Origin: RQOF01 sp964461135
GTDB lineage: Bacteria > Calditrichota > Calditrichia > RBG-13-44-9
Length of the DNA stretch: 14,842 nucleotides
NCBI GenBank assembly: GCA_964461135.1
Contig: CAYWTB010000109.1
Location: forward strand, 1-14,842
Reading direction: 5' to 3'
This document shows positions 1 through 8,171 of this stretch, one piece after another. Within the stretch, counting starts at the first letter, position 1; the number at the start of each line of letters is the position of its first letter. The position numbers were made by a program, and so were the translations under genes. The notes below the pieces were generated by a model. The model did not search any database. It was not told the origin of the DNA and saw only the letters and a program-made list of their open reading frames with translations.

Positions 1-1
1 A

Positions 2-55
2 TGCAGGCCTCTCTAACCAATTGAATTTATTTGACTAATACTGGGACAGTAGTGA
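2..55. repeat. Left copy of 54-bp terminal inverted repeat
   Basis: Positions 2-55 are the exact reverse complement of 14789-14842, including the stretch CTGGGACAGTAGTGA at the inner side. Outside the 54 bp the two flanks differ (AAGGAG here, TGCAAGG in the reverse complement of the far end). Identity over 54 bp is far longer than typical IS inverted ends, so both window edges probably run into the same end of the same repeated element, in opposite orientation. No transposase is visible inside the window next to it. It could also be a short-read assembly break at a repeat, or less likely the true terminus of a linear or transposon-like element. Confidence 0.85.
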
Positions 56-409
56 AAGGAGATATAACCAAATATTCTTCATGGAACATGCCTTGTGCTT
101 AAGAAAGCTGAGTCAGCCCTGATCATAGAATAATTTTTAACAATATATAGGTTATCTACTTCTTTCACAACGAACAATTGACTTAAAAGTACCGCTAACC
201 GGATATGCACTATCGGAATACCCGGTTTTTTAGTTTTGCGATTACTAAATTTTGATATATTATAGTCTAACGATTGAGTTACTTGCATTTTAGAGTGGAG
301 TAGAAAAATGTCAGGTGCAATGATTTGTGAAGTGCACTTTCCATTCCTTCTTATATCTAGCAATCCCTTACCTAATTATAAATCTTATCAAAGCAAAGAT
401 AATTGTCCT
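56..409. other. Intergenic region, no supported gene
   Basis: AT-rich stretch between the terminal repeat and the last gene of the receptor operon. Short open frames exist on both strands, but they lack a ribosome binding site, recognisable motifs or protein-like composition. A weak 6-bp stem, AACCGG (197-202) with CCGGTT (222-227), is followed by a T-run on the plus strand, where there is no gene to terminate. It is not a convincing terminator for the minus-strand operon. Confidence 0.6.
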
Positions 410-1078
410 TCATTTGTTATGATTTTGGGGGACGCCAATCCATCTAGGAGTCCTATTCATATACTCCTGGTAGGCGTTTTGGTATCTAGTAAGACAGTAT
501 CTTTCTTCGATAAGCGCCTCTTGATAAAAGCATAAAGCCATAATTATGCTGAAAAATATAAATAGCCATGATTCAGTAGCGATACCAGAACCCAGACAGA
601 TGAAAAAAGTAGCCAAATACATGGGATGTCGTGAAAAGTTATAGGCGCCTTGTGTAATCAACTGATCCGTCGATATGGTGATGAAGTTGAAAGTTGCTAT
701 TACCATTAATATCAGTCCAATAATAAAAATAGAAAGGCCAACATAAAACCAGAAAGTGCCGGGTTGAAGAGGTAAAAAAACAGAATATCCCATGGCTAAT
801 AACCAGATAAAATTACCGATGATGCCTACATATCTCTCAAATCTGTTTCTTTTTGCTTCTCTCGGGACGTGACTTTTTTCCCGGATATGCTTATCTATAA
901 GCTGTATAACCATCATTTGAAGCAGAAATACACTCATAAATAACCAGGCGTTCCAAATGCCTATTTTGAAAGCAGGTATTAAAGACACTTTGTTGTCTCT
1001 TTTATATTTTTGGAAGTTATACTTTGTAAAAAACTCCTCAATTCTTCTTTCTTGCCAATTACAAAAAAGTGGCCTCAA
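410..1078 (-). CDS. Isoprenylcysteine carboxyl methyltransferase-like membrane protein
   Basis: Predicted integral membrane methyltransferase of the ICMT/PEMT-like superfamily, 222 aa from the start used. The C-terminal half carries the family signature: SRHPMYL near residues 149-155, where the motif is usually N/R-HP-x-Y, and after two further helices an EERYCLTRYQNAYQEYM stretch near 191-207 followed by R-x-P-R. Hydrophobic helices lie at about 35-60, 85-103, 108-133 and 153-185. In this family the C-terminal region binds S-adenosylmethionine; the substrate cannot be read from sequence, and bacterial members are diverse. The start is TTG at 1076-1078, which overlaps the upstream gene's TGA in a TTGA, so translation may be coupled. 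A GTG at codon 31 or ATG at codon 48 are alternatives. It is the last gene of a four-gene operon; its link to the receptor is positional only. Confidence 0.75.
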   Translation of the reverse strand: MRPLFCNWQERRIEEFFTKYNFQKYKRDNKVSLIPAFKIGIWNAWLFMSVFLLQMMVIQLIDKHIREKSHVPREAKRNRFERYVGIIGNFIWLLAMGYSVFLPLQPGTFWFYVGLSIFIIGLILMVIATFNFITISTDQLITQGAYNFSRHPMYLATFFICLGSGIATESWLFIFFSIIMALCFYQEALIEERYCLTRYQNAYQEYMNRTPRWIGVPQNHNK

Positions 1079-1932
1079 AAGCCAAAAGTTTTCTTGTAGA
1101 CATTCAACGAACCAAAACAGCCATAGCCGTTTTCAACAGTGCTGTAAGGAGCGCGATAAGTATTCGGCTTGATGCTGATATTATAAGTAATATACTCGGA
1201 CAGGTTCAAATCGTAGCCGTAGACTAGCAACTCCCCCTCACCAGCCGGTAGCTGATTAAGTTCGAGCACTACTTCAGTGTCTCCGGTCTCCGGGCGGCGG
1301 AGACGGCTTTGGTATGTTCTATCTCCAACCAGAAAATAAATATCATATAAGGCCACTTGGGAATCGCGCTTAATTTTAAAAGATAATCGTTCGGCCGTGA
1401 TTTGTATAGAGTCATCATCAATCACCGGTATCTGTGGAACACAAGTAAGACCTTTCAGGTTTGGAAAACCCTGCCGGTTACAGGAAATACCATAACTGAC
1501 ACCAGTCTCCGGGAAATAGGTGCTATCCCGGTATTCCCATGTTTGAAAATTTGCTTGATAATTGCTGTAGGTCAATCTCACAGAGTCAACGATTGCCGTT
1601 CCTTCATATTTATATAAGATGACCTGTGCATCAGTAATAATTGTAGAATCCGGGAATTCATTGAACGGGTAGGATTTTTCCAGGTGCACAAACGACTGCG
1701 GCAGTCCCTCCAAGGTATCAGGTCTTAAGACACCCAAAATATTGAGCATTGGTATAAAACTGAGGTTCTCGATATATCTTGGTTGCGGGCCATATCCGGT
1801 GATGGGATTCTCGCAATTGTTGATGAATGTGGTGCTGAAAAGGAGCAAAATGGTAATTGCGCCTGATTTAAAAATCCTACGCTTCCTGCTGATTTTTTCT
1901 TTAAAACGGAAAGATATATTAAGATCGCTCAT
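1075..1932 (-). CDS. DUF4249-like surface lipoprotein
   Basis: Protein of 285 aa with a basic N-terminus (RKRR, 16-19), a hydrophobic segment (about 24-38) and a Cys at 40 in the context FINNC-EN. This fits a degenerate lipobox, so it is probably a lipoprotein exported to the periplasm or outer membrane. The body is rich in beta-type sequence. Features reminiscent of DUF4249, which in Bacteroidota is often encoded beside TonB-dependent receptors, are the early VLRPDTLEGLPQSFVHLEKS segment, a DAQVILYKYEG strand (101-111), a CVPQIPVI segment after the PETGVSYGI turn, and a C-terminal GYGCFGSLN. No catalytic motif is seen. It starts with ATG at 1930-1932 behind a weak AGAG about 8 nt upstream. 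It lies 67 bp after the receptor and overlaps the methyltransferase by 4 bp. It may help capture the receptor's ligand, which is inference from context. The DUF assignment is by pattern memory and not certain. Confidence 0.65.
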   Translation of the reverse strand: MSDLNISFRFKEKISRKRRIFKSGAITILLLFSTTFINNCENPITGYGPQPRYIENLSFIPMLNILGVLRPDTLEGLPQSFVHLEKSYPFNEFPDSTIITDAQVILYKYEGTAIVDSVRLTYSNYQANFQTWEYRDSTYFPETGVSYGISCNRQGFPNLKGLTCVPQIPVIDDDSIQITAERLSFKIKRDSQVALYDIYFLVGDRTYQSRLRRPETGDTEVVLELNQLPAGEGELLVYGYDLNLSEYITYNISIKPNTYRAPYSTVENGYGCFGSLNVYKKTFGF

Positions 1933-1999
1933 ACTAAACTCTTCGATTCATTTGATACATCTTATGTCGCATAAATCCAAATCTTTCATTAATCAAGAA

Positions 2000-4348
2000 T
2001 TAAAATTTAATTGTATAACCAAAATTAATCACTGGAAAATAATTGGTGCCCAGGGCATACAATTTTTCTTTACTAACCGGGAAATAGAACCAGACATTCC
2101 TGTGGAAAAGAAACAGGATATTGCCGAAGGTAAAATTTAAATAGGATTCTTTAGCCCCCAGAAAGTTTGAGAGATCCGCTCCAAATCCTTTACGAATTTG
2201 TTTCTTAAGCCCCAAATCCAGTCGCAGGTAAAAAGGAAGCCTTGCATTGTTCTTAGAAGGCGTATCATAAGTCTGGTAGGTAGCGTAAGCGCCAGTCAAC
2301 GGATTATAATAATAATAAGATTTTCCAGCTATTTCCATGGTTTTGGGTATCCCGGTCATAATCTGCAAGCTGGCGCTGTAAGACAGTTTAGGATGGATTT
2401 GATGATTAATAACCGCTTTGAAGGAATGGGTGCGGTCATAATCAAACAAAAGCTCCTTGCCATCCATTATATGGGGATAACTTCGGGTTGCCTTGCTGAT
2501 TCCGTAACTAATCCACCCGGAGAATTTTTCCCAGGTGCCTTTCCACAGAAATTCCAGGCCATACGATGTACCGTAGACGGTCCGTAATTTTTCAGAAAAT
2601 CCGTACACCTCTAATTCACTAATATTGTAGTCGAAGGTATAGGTGCGGTACATATCCTTATAGTAAAAATCCAGGGAAACTTGCGAATAACTACCCAGTG
2701 ATTTTTCCACTCCCAGGATATAATGAATTGAGGCGCTGGGTTCCCGGGATTTGAGAGGATAATAATAGTCTAAGAATTGGCTGATCTCATATTCCTGGGA
2801 ATTGATACTCATAACATATTGATAATACTTCCCCCAGGCGCCTTTGATACGAAACTGGTGGGGTAATTCCAAAACAGCATTCAAGCGTGGCTCAGTATAC
2901 CAGCTGTCGATGAAACTAAACCTGGAAAAGCGCATCCCTCCCCGGAAAATAAAGCGCCCCAAAGTAATCTTATCCTCTGCAAAACCGGCCAGCAAATTCG
3001 GCTCGCGGATGGATTGACCCTCGCTGAAATAATTGAGTAAAAAATCATTGCTGAAGTAATAGCGATTAAATTCACCCCCCAGTGCCAGGGTGTTCGCCTC
3101 ATTCCATTTAAAGCTTAAGGAAGATTTTAAACTCATATCGTGGATAGCATTTTTTATATCGGTGCGATAGAATAGTTTGGTGGTTTCATTTTCGTCCTCA
3201 TCAAAATATTCAAAATCCAATAAAGAGGAATTTTCTGAAGAGAAGAAAGAACCGGAGAGCTGGGTTTTCAGATAGAGCTTTGGACTCAGGATAGTCTTTA
3301 AAACGGCGCTAACAGCCTGGTTATGCCAATTATTGCGATAGTATAGATCATAATCGTCAAAGATATCCGTGTCTAAGGTGGTCGCCAGATAGGACAGGTA
3401 ATTTGAGGCGGTGAAATCAAAATAATCTCTGGAGTAATAGTAACGCAGACTCAGGCGATTAAGCCGGCTGATCTTCCAGTTAAAGGAAATATTCATATCA
3501 TAAAAATAGCTGGGCGAATACATCAAATACCTGGAAATGAGATTATAATGATATCTTCCGGAAACCATCATGGTAGCATTTTTCCCCACCGGAAAATCGA
3601 ATACTGCATTGGTGTGGGTAAGGGAAGGTTCCAGCTCGCCGTGTAATTTCCGGTTGTTTCCTTCCCGGGTGGTAATATAGAGAACCGAGGAATTTCGACC
3701 GCCGTATTCGGCGCCGAAACCGCCCACCATCATTTCCACGTTTTTGACCGCGTAAAGGTTAAACAACCCTGAGGCAGTTACAAAATGATAGGGATTGTAT
3801 ATAGTTACCCCGTCTAACAGGATCAGGTTTTCCCCGGGATCGCCGCCCCGCACCGAATAAAGGGGTGAGATGGGGTCCACCCCGGTGATACCCGGTAAAT
3901 ATTTAATGGCCCGAAAAATGTCATTGCGGTGGGCGGGAATGGTCTTAATCTCTGCCGGGGTGATCTCCCGGAAACCGGATTCAACTTCGGTATCGGCGAT
4001 TTCGGAGGGTGGAGCCGTGACGACAATTTCCTCCATTTCGATGGGCTTTTCTGCCAGGGGAATATCATCCAGAACCAGGCTTCGGTCGCGAACAACGACC
4101 TCAATCATTTTTGCCGCATAGTTAATATGATGAAGTTCCAGGACATAATTCCCGGGAGCAAGACTGGTGATGCGGAAAAAACCGTTTCCATCACTGGCCG
4201 CGCCCATCAATTCCCCCTTAACGATAACATTAACGCCGATGATGGTTTCCCGGGATTCCTGATCTACCACGTAACCGGAAATAGTGTAGGTTTGGGCGCC
4301 GAGCCCGGTGACCCACAACCCTATCATCAAAATGAATAATCTTTTCAT
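2000..4348 (-). CDS. TonB-dependent outer-membrane receptor with CarboxypepD-reg-like domain
   Basis: Outer-membrane active-transport receptor, 782 aa. A signal peptide occupies about residues 1-18 (MKRLFILMIGLWVTGLGA). A carboxypeptidase-regulatory-like beta-sandwich follows (about 20-103: ISGYVVDQESRETIIGVNV, then DGNGFFRI and PGNYVLEL). A TonB-box-like EEIVVTA lies at 106-112. The plug domain spans about 125-230, with SVRGGDPGENLILLDGV (165-181) and VEMMVGGFGAEYGGR (204-218), both typical of plugs. The rest is a barrel rich in alternating aromatic strands, ending in INFGYTIKF with the terminal Phe expected of outer-membrane barrels. Length and domain order are normal and intact. The ATG overlaps the upstream gene's TGA in an ATGA (4345-4348), indicating a shared transcript and coupled translation. 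Substrate is unknown; no SusD-like gene or iron-binding signature accompanies it. Confidence 0.93.
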   Translation of the reverse strand: MKRLFILMIGLWVTGLGAQTYTISGYVVDQESRETIIGVNVIVKGELMGAASDGNGFFRITSLAPGNYVLELHHINYAAKMIEVVVRDRSLVLDDIPLAEKPIEMEEIVVTAPPSEIADTEVESGFREITPAEIKTIPAHRNDIFRAIKYLPGITGVDPISPLYSVRGGDPGENLILLDGVTIYNPYHFVTASGLFNLYAVKNVEMMVGGFGAEYGGRNSSVLYITTREGNNRKLHGELEPSLTHTNAVFDFPVGKNATMMVSGRYHYNLISRYLMYSPSYFYDMNISFNWKISRLNRLSLRYYYSRDYFDFTASNYLSYLATTLDTDIFDDYDLYYRNNWHNQAVSAVLKTILSPKLYLKTQLSGSFFSSENSSLLDFEYFDEDENETTKLFYRTDIKNAIHDMSLKSSLSFKWNEANTLALGGEFNRYYFSNDFLLNYFSEGQSIREPNLLAGFAEDKITLGRFIFRGGMRFSRFSFIDSWYTEPRLNAVLELPHQFRIKGAWGKYYQYVMSINSQEYEISQFLDYYYPLKSREPSASIHYILGVEKSLGSYSQVSLDFYYKDMYRTYTFDYNISELEVYGFSEKLRTVYGTSYGLEFLWKGTWEKFSGWISYGISKATRSYPHIMDGKELLFDYDRTHSFKAVINHQIHPKLSYSASLQIMTGIPKTMEIAGKSYYYYNPLTGAYATYQTYDTPSKNNARLPFYLRLDLGLKKQIRKGFGADLSNFLGAKESYLNFTFGNILFLFHRNVWFYFPVSKEKLYALGTNYFPVINFGYTIKF

Positions 4349-5466
4349 AGCTTGACACCCAGGTAGATGGAGAAACCCATTTTAAACTGCCAATCTTTAG
4401 AATAGATATAAAATACATTTTCCTGCACGCCGATGCCGAAAAGCATTGAGCGTTTATCGAGCACATTATAGACAATATCCTGACCCAACACATATTCAAA
4501 GATTAGGGCATCATAAATTTCGTGATTGATAGTTTGGATATCTTTCCAGCGGTTGATGCCCAACATCAGTTGGGATTTGCCCCTAAATACAAAATTGCGC
4601 TGCAGGCGATGAAATAAGTAATCCCGCGAAAGCCCGAAACTCAGCGATTCAAAATTCTCAGCATTTCGAAATCTTAGTTGATACCCTCCGGTGCGGATAA
4701 ACCACCGTCGCGCTTCGCGATGGGAAAAGAACATTTCCCAATCAATGACATGGCTGTCTGTATAGCGGATATAGGATACCCCACTATAAAGATTTATGGA
4801 TTTCCCGGTGTATGCTTCTGTACGCAAATTTTCCAGCCTGGGAGTTTCAAGGTCAGCCAGACTAACCGCTATGGTGTTTAAATCTGTAGTAAACTCCTGC
4901 TGCCAGTCGTATATGGTCTTTTGGAAGCCATTCTTCAGTTTATCGCCAAAGATGGCTGGTCGCCGGGGGACTTCATAAAGGATTTCCCCGATAAAATGAG
5001 TGCTGTCAGGATGATACCAAAAAACCCGGAAAGCGGCATTCAACAAGTAACGAGGATACAGCCAGCTTCCGGAATTTTTGGAAAGGTTGAATTCATCGAT
5101 AAATAACCGGATTTGGGGCAAACTTGATCGATCTGCAGGAGAGTTAAGTGCCTCCAGGATTTCCCGGCTCAGCGGCTTTTCGGTGCGGATATCCAGGTCC
5201 ACCGGGATGAAAAGGAATTTAGTCACTTCATATTTTCCGACCGTGCGGGGGGATTCATCCCTAATATCCCGGATGGAATCAATTGGTATTTCAGGGCTTT
5301 GAATCGATAGTGGATTTTCAAACGAAACCAATATGGAATCCTTCACCAGTTTTTGTGCCAGTAGCATTGCGGGGGTTGGTATAATTGTGAGTAAAACGAA
5401 GAGACAAGAAAAAAATGGCAGGATGAAAGACTTTTTAAAACCCGGATTGATATGAAGAAGCTTCAT
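4345..5466 (-). CDS. Exported protein of unknown family, first gene of receptor operon
   Basis: Not recognised. The 373-aa product has a long signal-like N-terminus: KK at 11-12, a hydrophobic stretch at about 14-36, and AMLLAQ as a possible cleavage region. The mature part begins with strand-rich sequence containing PVDLDIRTEKPLSREILEAL. Residues from about 215 to the end are rich in aromatic, alternating-polarity segments (YSGVSYIRYTD, WFIRTGGYQLRF, FKMGFSIYLGVKL), so it could be a periplasmic protein or a small outer-membrane barrel. No enzyme motif is visible. It starts with ATG at 5464-5466 behind AGAGGT with a short spacer (5467-5476). Its TGA overlaps the receptor ATG, so it very likely works with the receptor. 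It is preceded by a 446-bp gap and so is probably the promoter-proximal gene. Confidence 0.75.
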   Translation of the reverse strand: MKLLHINPGFKKSFILPFFSCLFVLLTIIPTPAMLLAQKLVKDSILVSFENPLSIQSPEIPIDSIRDIRDESPRTVGKYEVTKFLFIPVDLDIRTEKPLSREILEALNSPADRSSLPQIRLFIDEFNLSKNSGSWLYPRYLLNAAFRVFWYHPDSTHFIGEILYEVPRRPAIFGDKLKNGFQKTIYDWQQEFTTDLNTIAVSLADLETPRLENLRTEAYTGKSINLYSGVSYIRYTDSHVIDWEMFFSHREARRWFIRTGGYQLRFRNAENFESLSFGLSRDYLFHRLQRNFVFRGKSQLMLGINRWKDIQTINHEIYDALIFEYVLGQDIVYNVLDKRSMLFGIGVQENVFYIYSKDWQFKMGFSIYLGVKL

Positions 5467-5912
5467 ATCTACCTCTTAGATTTAGAAAAGAATTATGATA
5501 TCGGTTACCTAAAATCCTGTAGGGGAAATTAATACCATCTTTTCTAATAACAATCATAAACTATTGGGAACGTCACAGTCTGGTAAAAAGTTACAGAGAA
5601 ATTAATTTTTATAAAATGAAAAAGTATAATGTCTATACAAATTAATTGGTATGGGATGAGTACCCTAATCAATATGTTTTACTCCATATAAACCTGTTCC
5701 AGGACTAAGTACAAGATGATTAGTTGCCGTGCCAAAGTGCTGACTTGTCTAGTTACCGCAAGATAACCAAAAGCCTAACCAACTGCAAATCCACAACCCG
5801 GCAATTAATTATACACGCTGTTGTCTGCTGTTTTATGTGTTATTTTATATGAACAATTGCTTTTATCTGGCGGGCGGTTGACGTTTTATATTTAAAAACA
5901 TGGGTACGCTCA
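5467..5912. other. Intergenic region upstream of receptor operon
   Basis: 446 bp without a supported gene. The right part holds an imperfect inverted repeat (5719-5729 with 5799-5809) described separately. The left part is AT-rich and should contain the promoter of the minus-strand receptor operon, but I could not assign -35/-10 or Bacteroidota-type -33/-7 boxes with confidence. No convincing terminator follows the dehydrogenase gene that ends at 5913. Confidence 0.6.
5719..5809. repeat. 91-bp imperfect inverted-repeat element
   Basis: The outer arms are ATTAGTTGCCG (5719-5729) and CGGCAATTAAT (5799-5809), complementary at 10 of 11 positions. An inner GTTA/TAAC pair brackets CCGCAAGA around 5753-5768. 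The segment could fold into a branched hairpin. It may be a dispersed intergenic element or a decayed mobile-element end; no second copy exists in this window, so its repeat status is unproven. Confidence 0.35.
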
Positions 5913-6899
5913 TCACACAGTAATGACTACTTTTCCTCGGGCGTGTCCCTCTCCATAGTACCGGAGAGCTTCAGCGACCTCACTTAACGGGTAACGTCTG
6001 TCTATAACGGATTTTACTTTGCCGGCTTCAATAAGCTCTTTCATAAAAACCAAATCCTTGTTTGGTTTCACCGTCCAACTACCCAGTTTCTTACTCCCGA
6101 ACATTGAAATCCATGGTCCCAGGAGATTAGCCTGGAAAATTTGAGCCATGGCCTTGGGACCTCTCATGGAACCTCCGGTCGCGACATAAATTCCCCTGGG
6201 ACTTAATGCACGCTTGTAATCGAAAATCGAACGATATCCCGCAGTGGCAAGAATCAGGTCATAACCCTTCCCATTTTTAGTGAAATCTTCTTTAGTATAA
6301 TCAATAACATGGTCTGCACCAATCGAGCGCACCATGTCCAAATTCCTCGTGCTGCACACGCCAGTCACTTCAGCCCCGAACGATTTGGCAATCTGCACCG
6401 CAAACGTACCGATACCGCCAGACGCGCCATAAATCAAAACCTTCTGCCCCATCTGAATCTGTCCTTTGTCGCGAAGACCCTGCAGGGCGACGAGTGCCGC
6501 TTCAGGTACGACCGCTGCTTCTTCGAATGTCATATTGACCGGCTTCAGGGCTAATACATTTTCAGGAACACATACATACCCGGCAAAAGCACCAAAGCCA
6601 CATTGACATATGTCCCCGAATACCTCATCACCTGGCTGAAACTGCTTTACGTTTCTACCAACCACTTCAACCCGCCCCGCTATGTCATTTCCGGGAATCT
6701 TGTGTTTTGGTTTTAGAAGCCCAATGCCCATTAGGCGGGCCAAGAACGGTTTTCCGCTCACGTGAATCAGAATATTATAATTCACGGATGACGCATGAAT
6801 TTCCACCAGGACTTCATCGTCCTTAGGAGTAGGTTTTTCTACCTCTTTGAGCTGAAGAACCTCCGGTGGGCCGTATTTGGTGTATATAATGGCTTTCAT
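5913..6899 (-). CDS. Zinc-less NAD(P)H-dependent medium-chain dehydrogenase (quinone oxidoreductase type)
   Basis: Cytosolic oxidoreductase of the medium-chain dehydrogenase/reductase superfamily, 328 aa, full length. The GroES-like N-terminal domain spans about 1-120 (KYGPPEVLQLKEVEKPTP at 8-25, PGNDIAGRVEVVG at 69-81, GDEVFG at 90-95). The Rossmann domain follows, with the AxGxxG-type nucleotide loop GASGGIGTFAVQIAKSFGAEV near 158-178 and GADHVIDYTKEDF after it. The catalytic-zinc ligands and the structural-zinc Cys cluster of alcohol dehydrogenases are absent, pointing to the quinone reductase or enoyl reductase branch that reduces activated double bonds. The substrate is unknown. ATG at 6897-6899 has only a weak upstream Shine-Dalgarno. 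It lies 24 bp after a membrane miniprotein and is paralogous to the gene at 7161-8171, suggesting tandem duplication within one operon. Confidence 0.9.
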   Translation of the reverse strand: MKAIIYTKYGPPEVLQLKEVEKPTPKDDEVLVEIHASSVNYNILIHVSGKPFLARLMGIGLLKPKHKIPGNDIAGRVEVVGRNVKQFQPGDEVFGDICQCGFGAFAGYVCVPENVLALKPVNMTFEEAAVVPEAALVALQGLRDKGQIQMGQKVLIYGASGGIGTFAVQIAKSFGAEVTGVCSTRNLDMVRSIGADHVIDYTKEDFTKNGKGYDLILATAGYRSIFDYKRALSPRGIYVATGGSMRGPKAMAQIFQANLLGPWISMFGSKKLGSWTVKPNKDLVFMKELIEAGKVKSVIDRRYPLSEVAEALRYYGEGHARGKVVITV

Positions 6900-6923
6900 A
6901 CTAATTTTTCCCGGTTTTCATAT

Positions 6924-7106
6924 TTACCCATTTCTTCTTGAAACTAAGGTCGTTATCACCAGACCCAGTCCTAATCCTACTAACATAGATCCAACGAATG
7001 CCAGGGGATTTTGCTGTAGGAAGAAAAATCCAACACCGATACCTATAAGTACACCACCACCAATAGCCCAGGTGCTCTTATCCTCTTTTTTGTTTGTCTT
7101 ATCCAT
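6924..7106 (-). CDS. Small two-helix membrane protein
   Basis: A 60-aa protein with a charged N-terminus (DKTNKKEDKS) followed by two glycine-rich hydrophobic segments (AIGGGVLIGIGVGFFFL and FVGSMLVGLGLGLVITTLV), with a PLAF turn between them and an SRRNG tail. The GxGxG pattern suggests tightly packed helices. No family is recognised. A strong AAGGAGG lies upstream on the minus strand, 8 nt from ATG at 7104-7106; a GTG one codon earlier (7107-7109) is an alternative start. The gene sits between the two dehydrogenase paralogues with gaps of 54 and 24 bp, so it is probably cotranscribed with them. Its role is unknown. Confidence 0.75.
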   Translation of the reverse strand: MDKTNKKEDKSTWAIGGGVLIGIGVGFFFLQQNPLAFVGSMLVGLGLGLVITTLVSRRNG

Positions 7107-7160
7107 CACATTTACCTCCTTTTCATTTGATTAACTAATCTGCCCATTATGGTAATCTTT

Positions 7161-8171
7161 TTAGCTTTTGTTATCAGGTATCAAGGAAATGACCACATTT
7201 CCTTTTTTGTGTCCTTTTTCGACATAGCTGTGTGCCTCAGCAATTTGTTCCAGGGGATAGCGTCTGTCAATGACCGGTTTAATCTTTCCCGCCTCGATAA
7301 GTTCTTTGAGGAAAATCAGATCTTTAGTCCTATCGCTTGCTGGTCTCAAACCTGTAAACGCAATCATTGCTTTTTTACCACTCAACATTGACGTCCATAA
7401 CATTTGAGGAATAATTGCCGGTGTCAGGGTAGCTTCAAGATAGATTCCTCCATGCTTCAGCGAACTTTTACAACGTGAAAATGAACTCTTGCCTACTGTG
7501 TCAAAAATAATATCATAGGTCTCACCATTTTTGATAAAATTCTCTTTGGTGTAATCGATCACCCTATCGGCTCCAAGAGATTTTACCAATTCTAAATTCG
7601 CGGTACTGCATACCCCGGTCACTTCCGCCCCATAGTATTTGGCAAGCTGCACCGCAGCAGTACCTACACTTCCAGAGGCGCCATTGATAAGGACTTTTTG
7701 CCTGCCTGCCGGCGAGGCAGGTCCACTCTGAATATTTCCCTTATCTCTAAGGAAAGGCAATGCTGTTAAAACCCCATCACAGGCGGCGGCTTCCTCATAG
7801 GTCATATTGGCCGGTTTTATTGCCAGCGTCGTCCCTTCTTCAGGCAGACATATGTACTCGGCATAAGCACCATAACCGGGACCGGTGGTACCAAAAACCT
7901 GGTCACCTTCCTTAAATAATTTTACATCTTTGCCTACTGATTCTATTTCCCCAGCTAGCTCAGTCCCTTGAATAGGGTTTTTTGGTCTTATGAGACCAGT
8001 GAAAAATCTGCCAACAAACGGGTCACCCTTTCGAAAGGTGCAGTCCACTGCCGTTACTGTTGTCGCATATACTCTTATCAGTACTTCAGTGTCCTTGGGC
8101 GTAGGTTTTTCTACCTCTTTGATCTGAAGAACATCAGGTGGTCCGTATTTTGTGCATACAATTGCTATCAT
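7161..8171 (-). CDS. Zinc-less medium-chain dehydrogenase paralogue with in-frame palindromic insertion
   Basis: Paralogue of the enzyme at 5913-6899, 336 aa, with the same architecture: GroES-like domain (KYGPPDVLQIKEVEKPTPKD near 8-27, ELAGEIESVG at 71-80) and Rossmann domain with NGASGSVGTAAVQLAKYYGAEV near 163-184 and GADRVIDYTKENF. Zinc ligands are absent, as in the quinone oxidoreductase branch. It is odd in carrying seven extra residues, PASPAGR at 151-157, between DKGNIQSG and QKVLI, encoded exactly by the palindromic 7701-7721. The neighbouring paralogue reads DKGQIQMG-QKVLI there without a gap. The frame is kept and the extra peptide falls in the loop before the first Rossmann strand, so the enzyme may still work. 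ATG at 8169-8171 follows GGAGG with a 7-nt spacer. It is probably the first gene of a three-gene operon. Confidence 0.9.
   Translation of the reverse strand: MIAIVCTKYGPPDVLQIKEVEKPTPKDTEVLIRVYATTVTAVDCTFRKGDPFVGRFFTGLIRPKNPIQGTELAGEIESVGKDVKLFKEGDQVFGTTGPGYGAYAEYICLPEEGTTLAIKPANMTYEEAAACDGVLTALPFLRDKGNIQSGPASPAGRQKVLINGASGSVGTAAVQLAKYYGAEVTGVCSTANLELVKSLGADRVIDYTKENFIKNGETYDIIFDTVGKSSFSRCKSSLKHGGIYLEATLTPAIIPQMLWTSMLSGKKAMIAFTGLRPASDRTKDLIFLKELIEAGKIKPVIDRRYPLEQIAEAHSYVEKGHKKGNVVISLIPDNKS
7701..7721. repeat. In-frame palindromic repeat inside dehydrogenase gene
   Basis: 21 bp with 7-bp complementary arms (CCTGCCT at 7701-7707 and AGGCAGG at 7715-7721) around a GC-rich core. It accounts exactly for the seven codons that distinguish this gene from its paralogue. 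The same CCTGCCTGCC arm recurs in the intergenic palindrome at 10510-10545, so this is one copy of a dispersed GC-rich palindromic element that entered a coding sequence without breaking the frame. Confidence 0.75.

Noticed and set aside
197..231. Stem AACCGG/CCGGTT followed by a T-run, as a terminator
   Set aside because: The stem is only 6 bp with a 19-nt loop, and the T-run serves the plus strand, where no gene ends.
79..363. 94-codon minus-strand open frame near the left end
   Set aside because: No ribosome binding site, no motifs, and a composition unlike the genuine proteins here. The region is AT-rich non-coding DNA.
308..535. 75-codon plus-strand open frame
   Set aside because: It overlaps the 3' end of the methyltransferase gene antisense and has no recognisable features; treated as chance.
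5770..5850. Integron attC-like site (GCCTAAC core)
   Set aside because: A single core-like heptamer is present without a matching GTTRRRY partner at the right spacing, and there is no integrase or cassette array.
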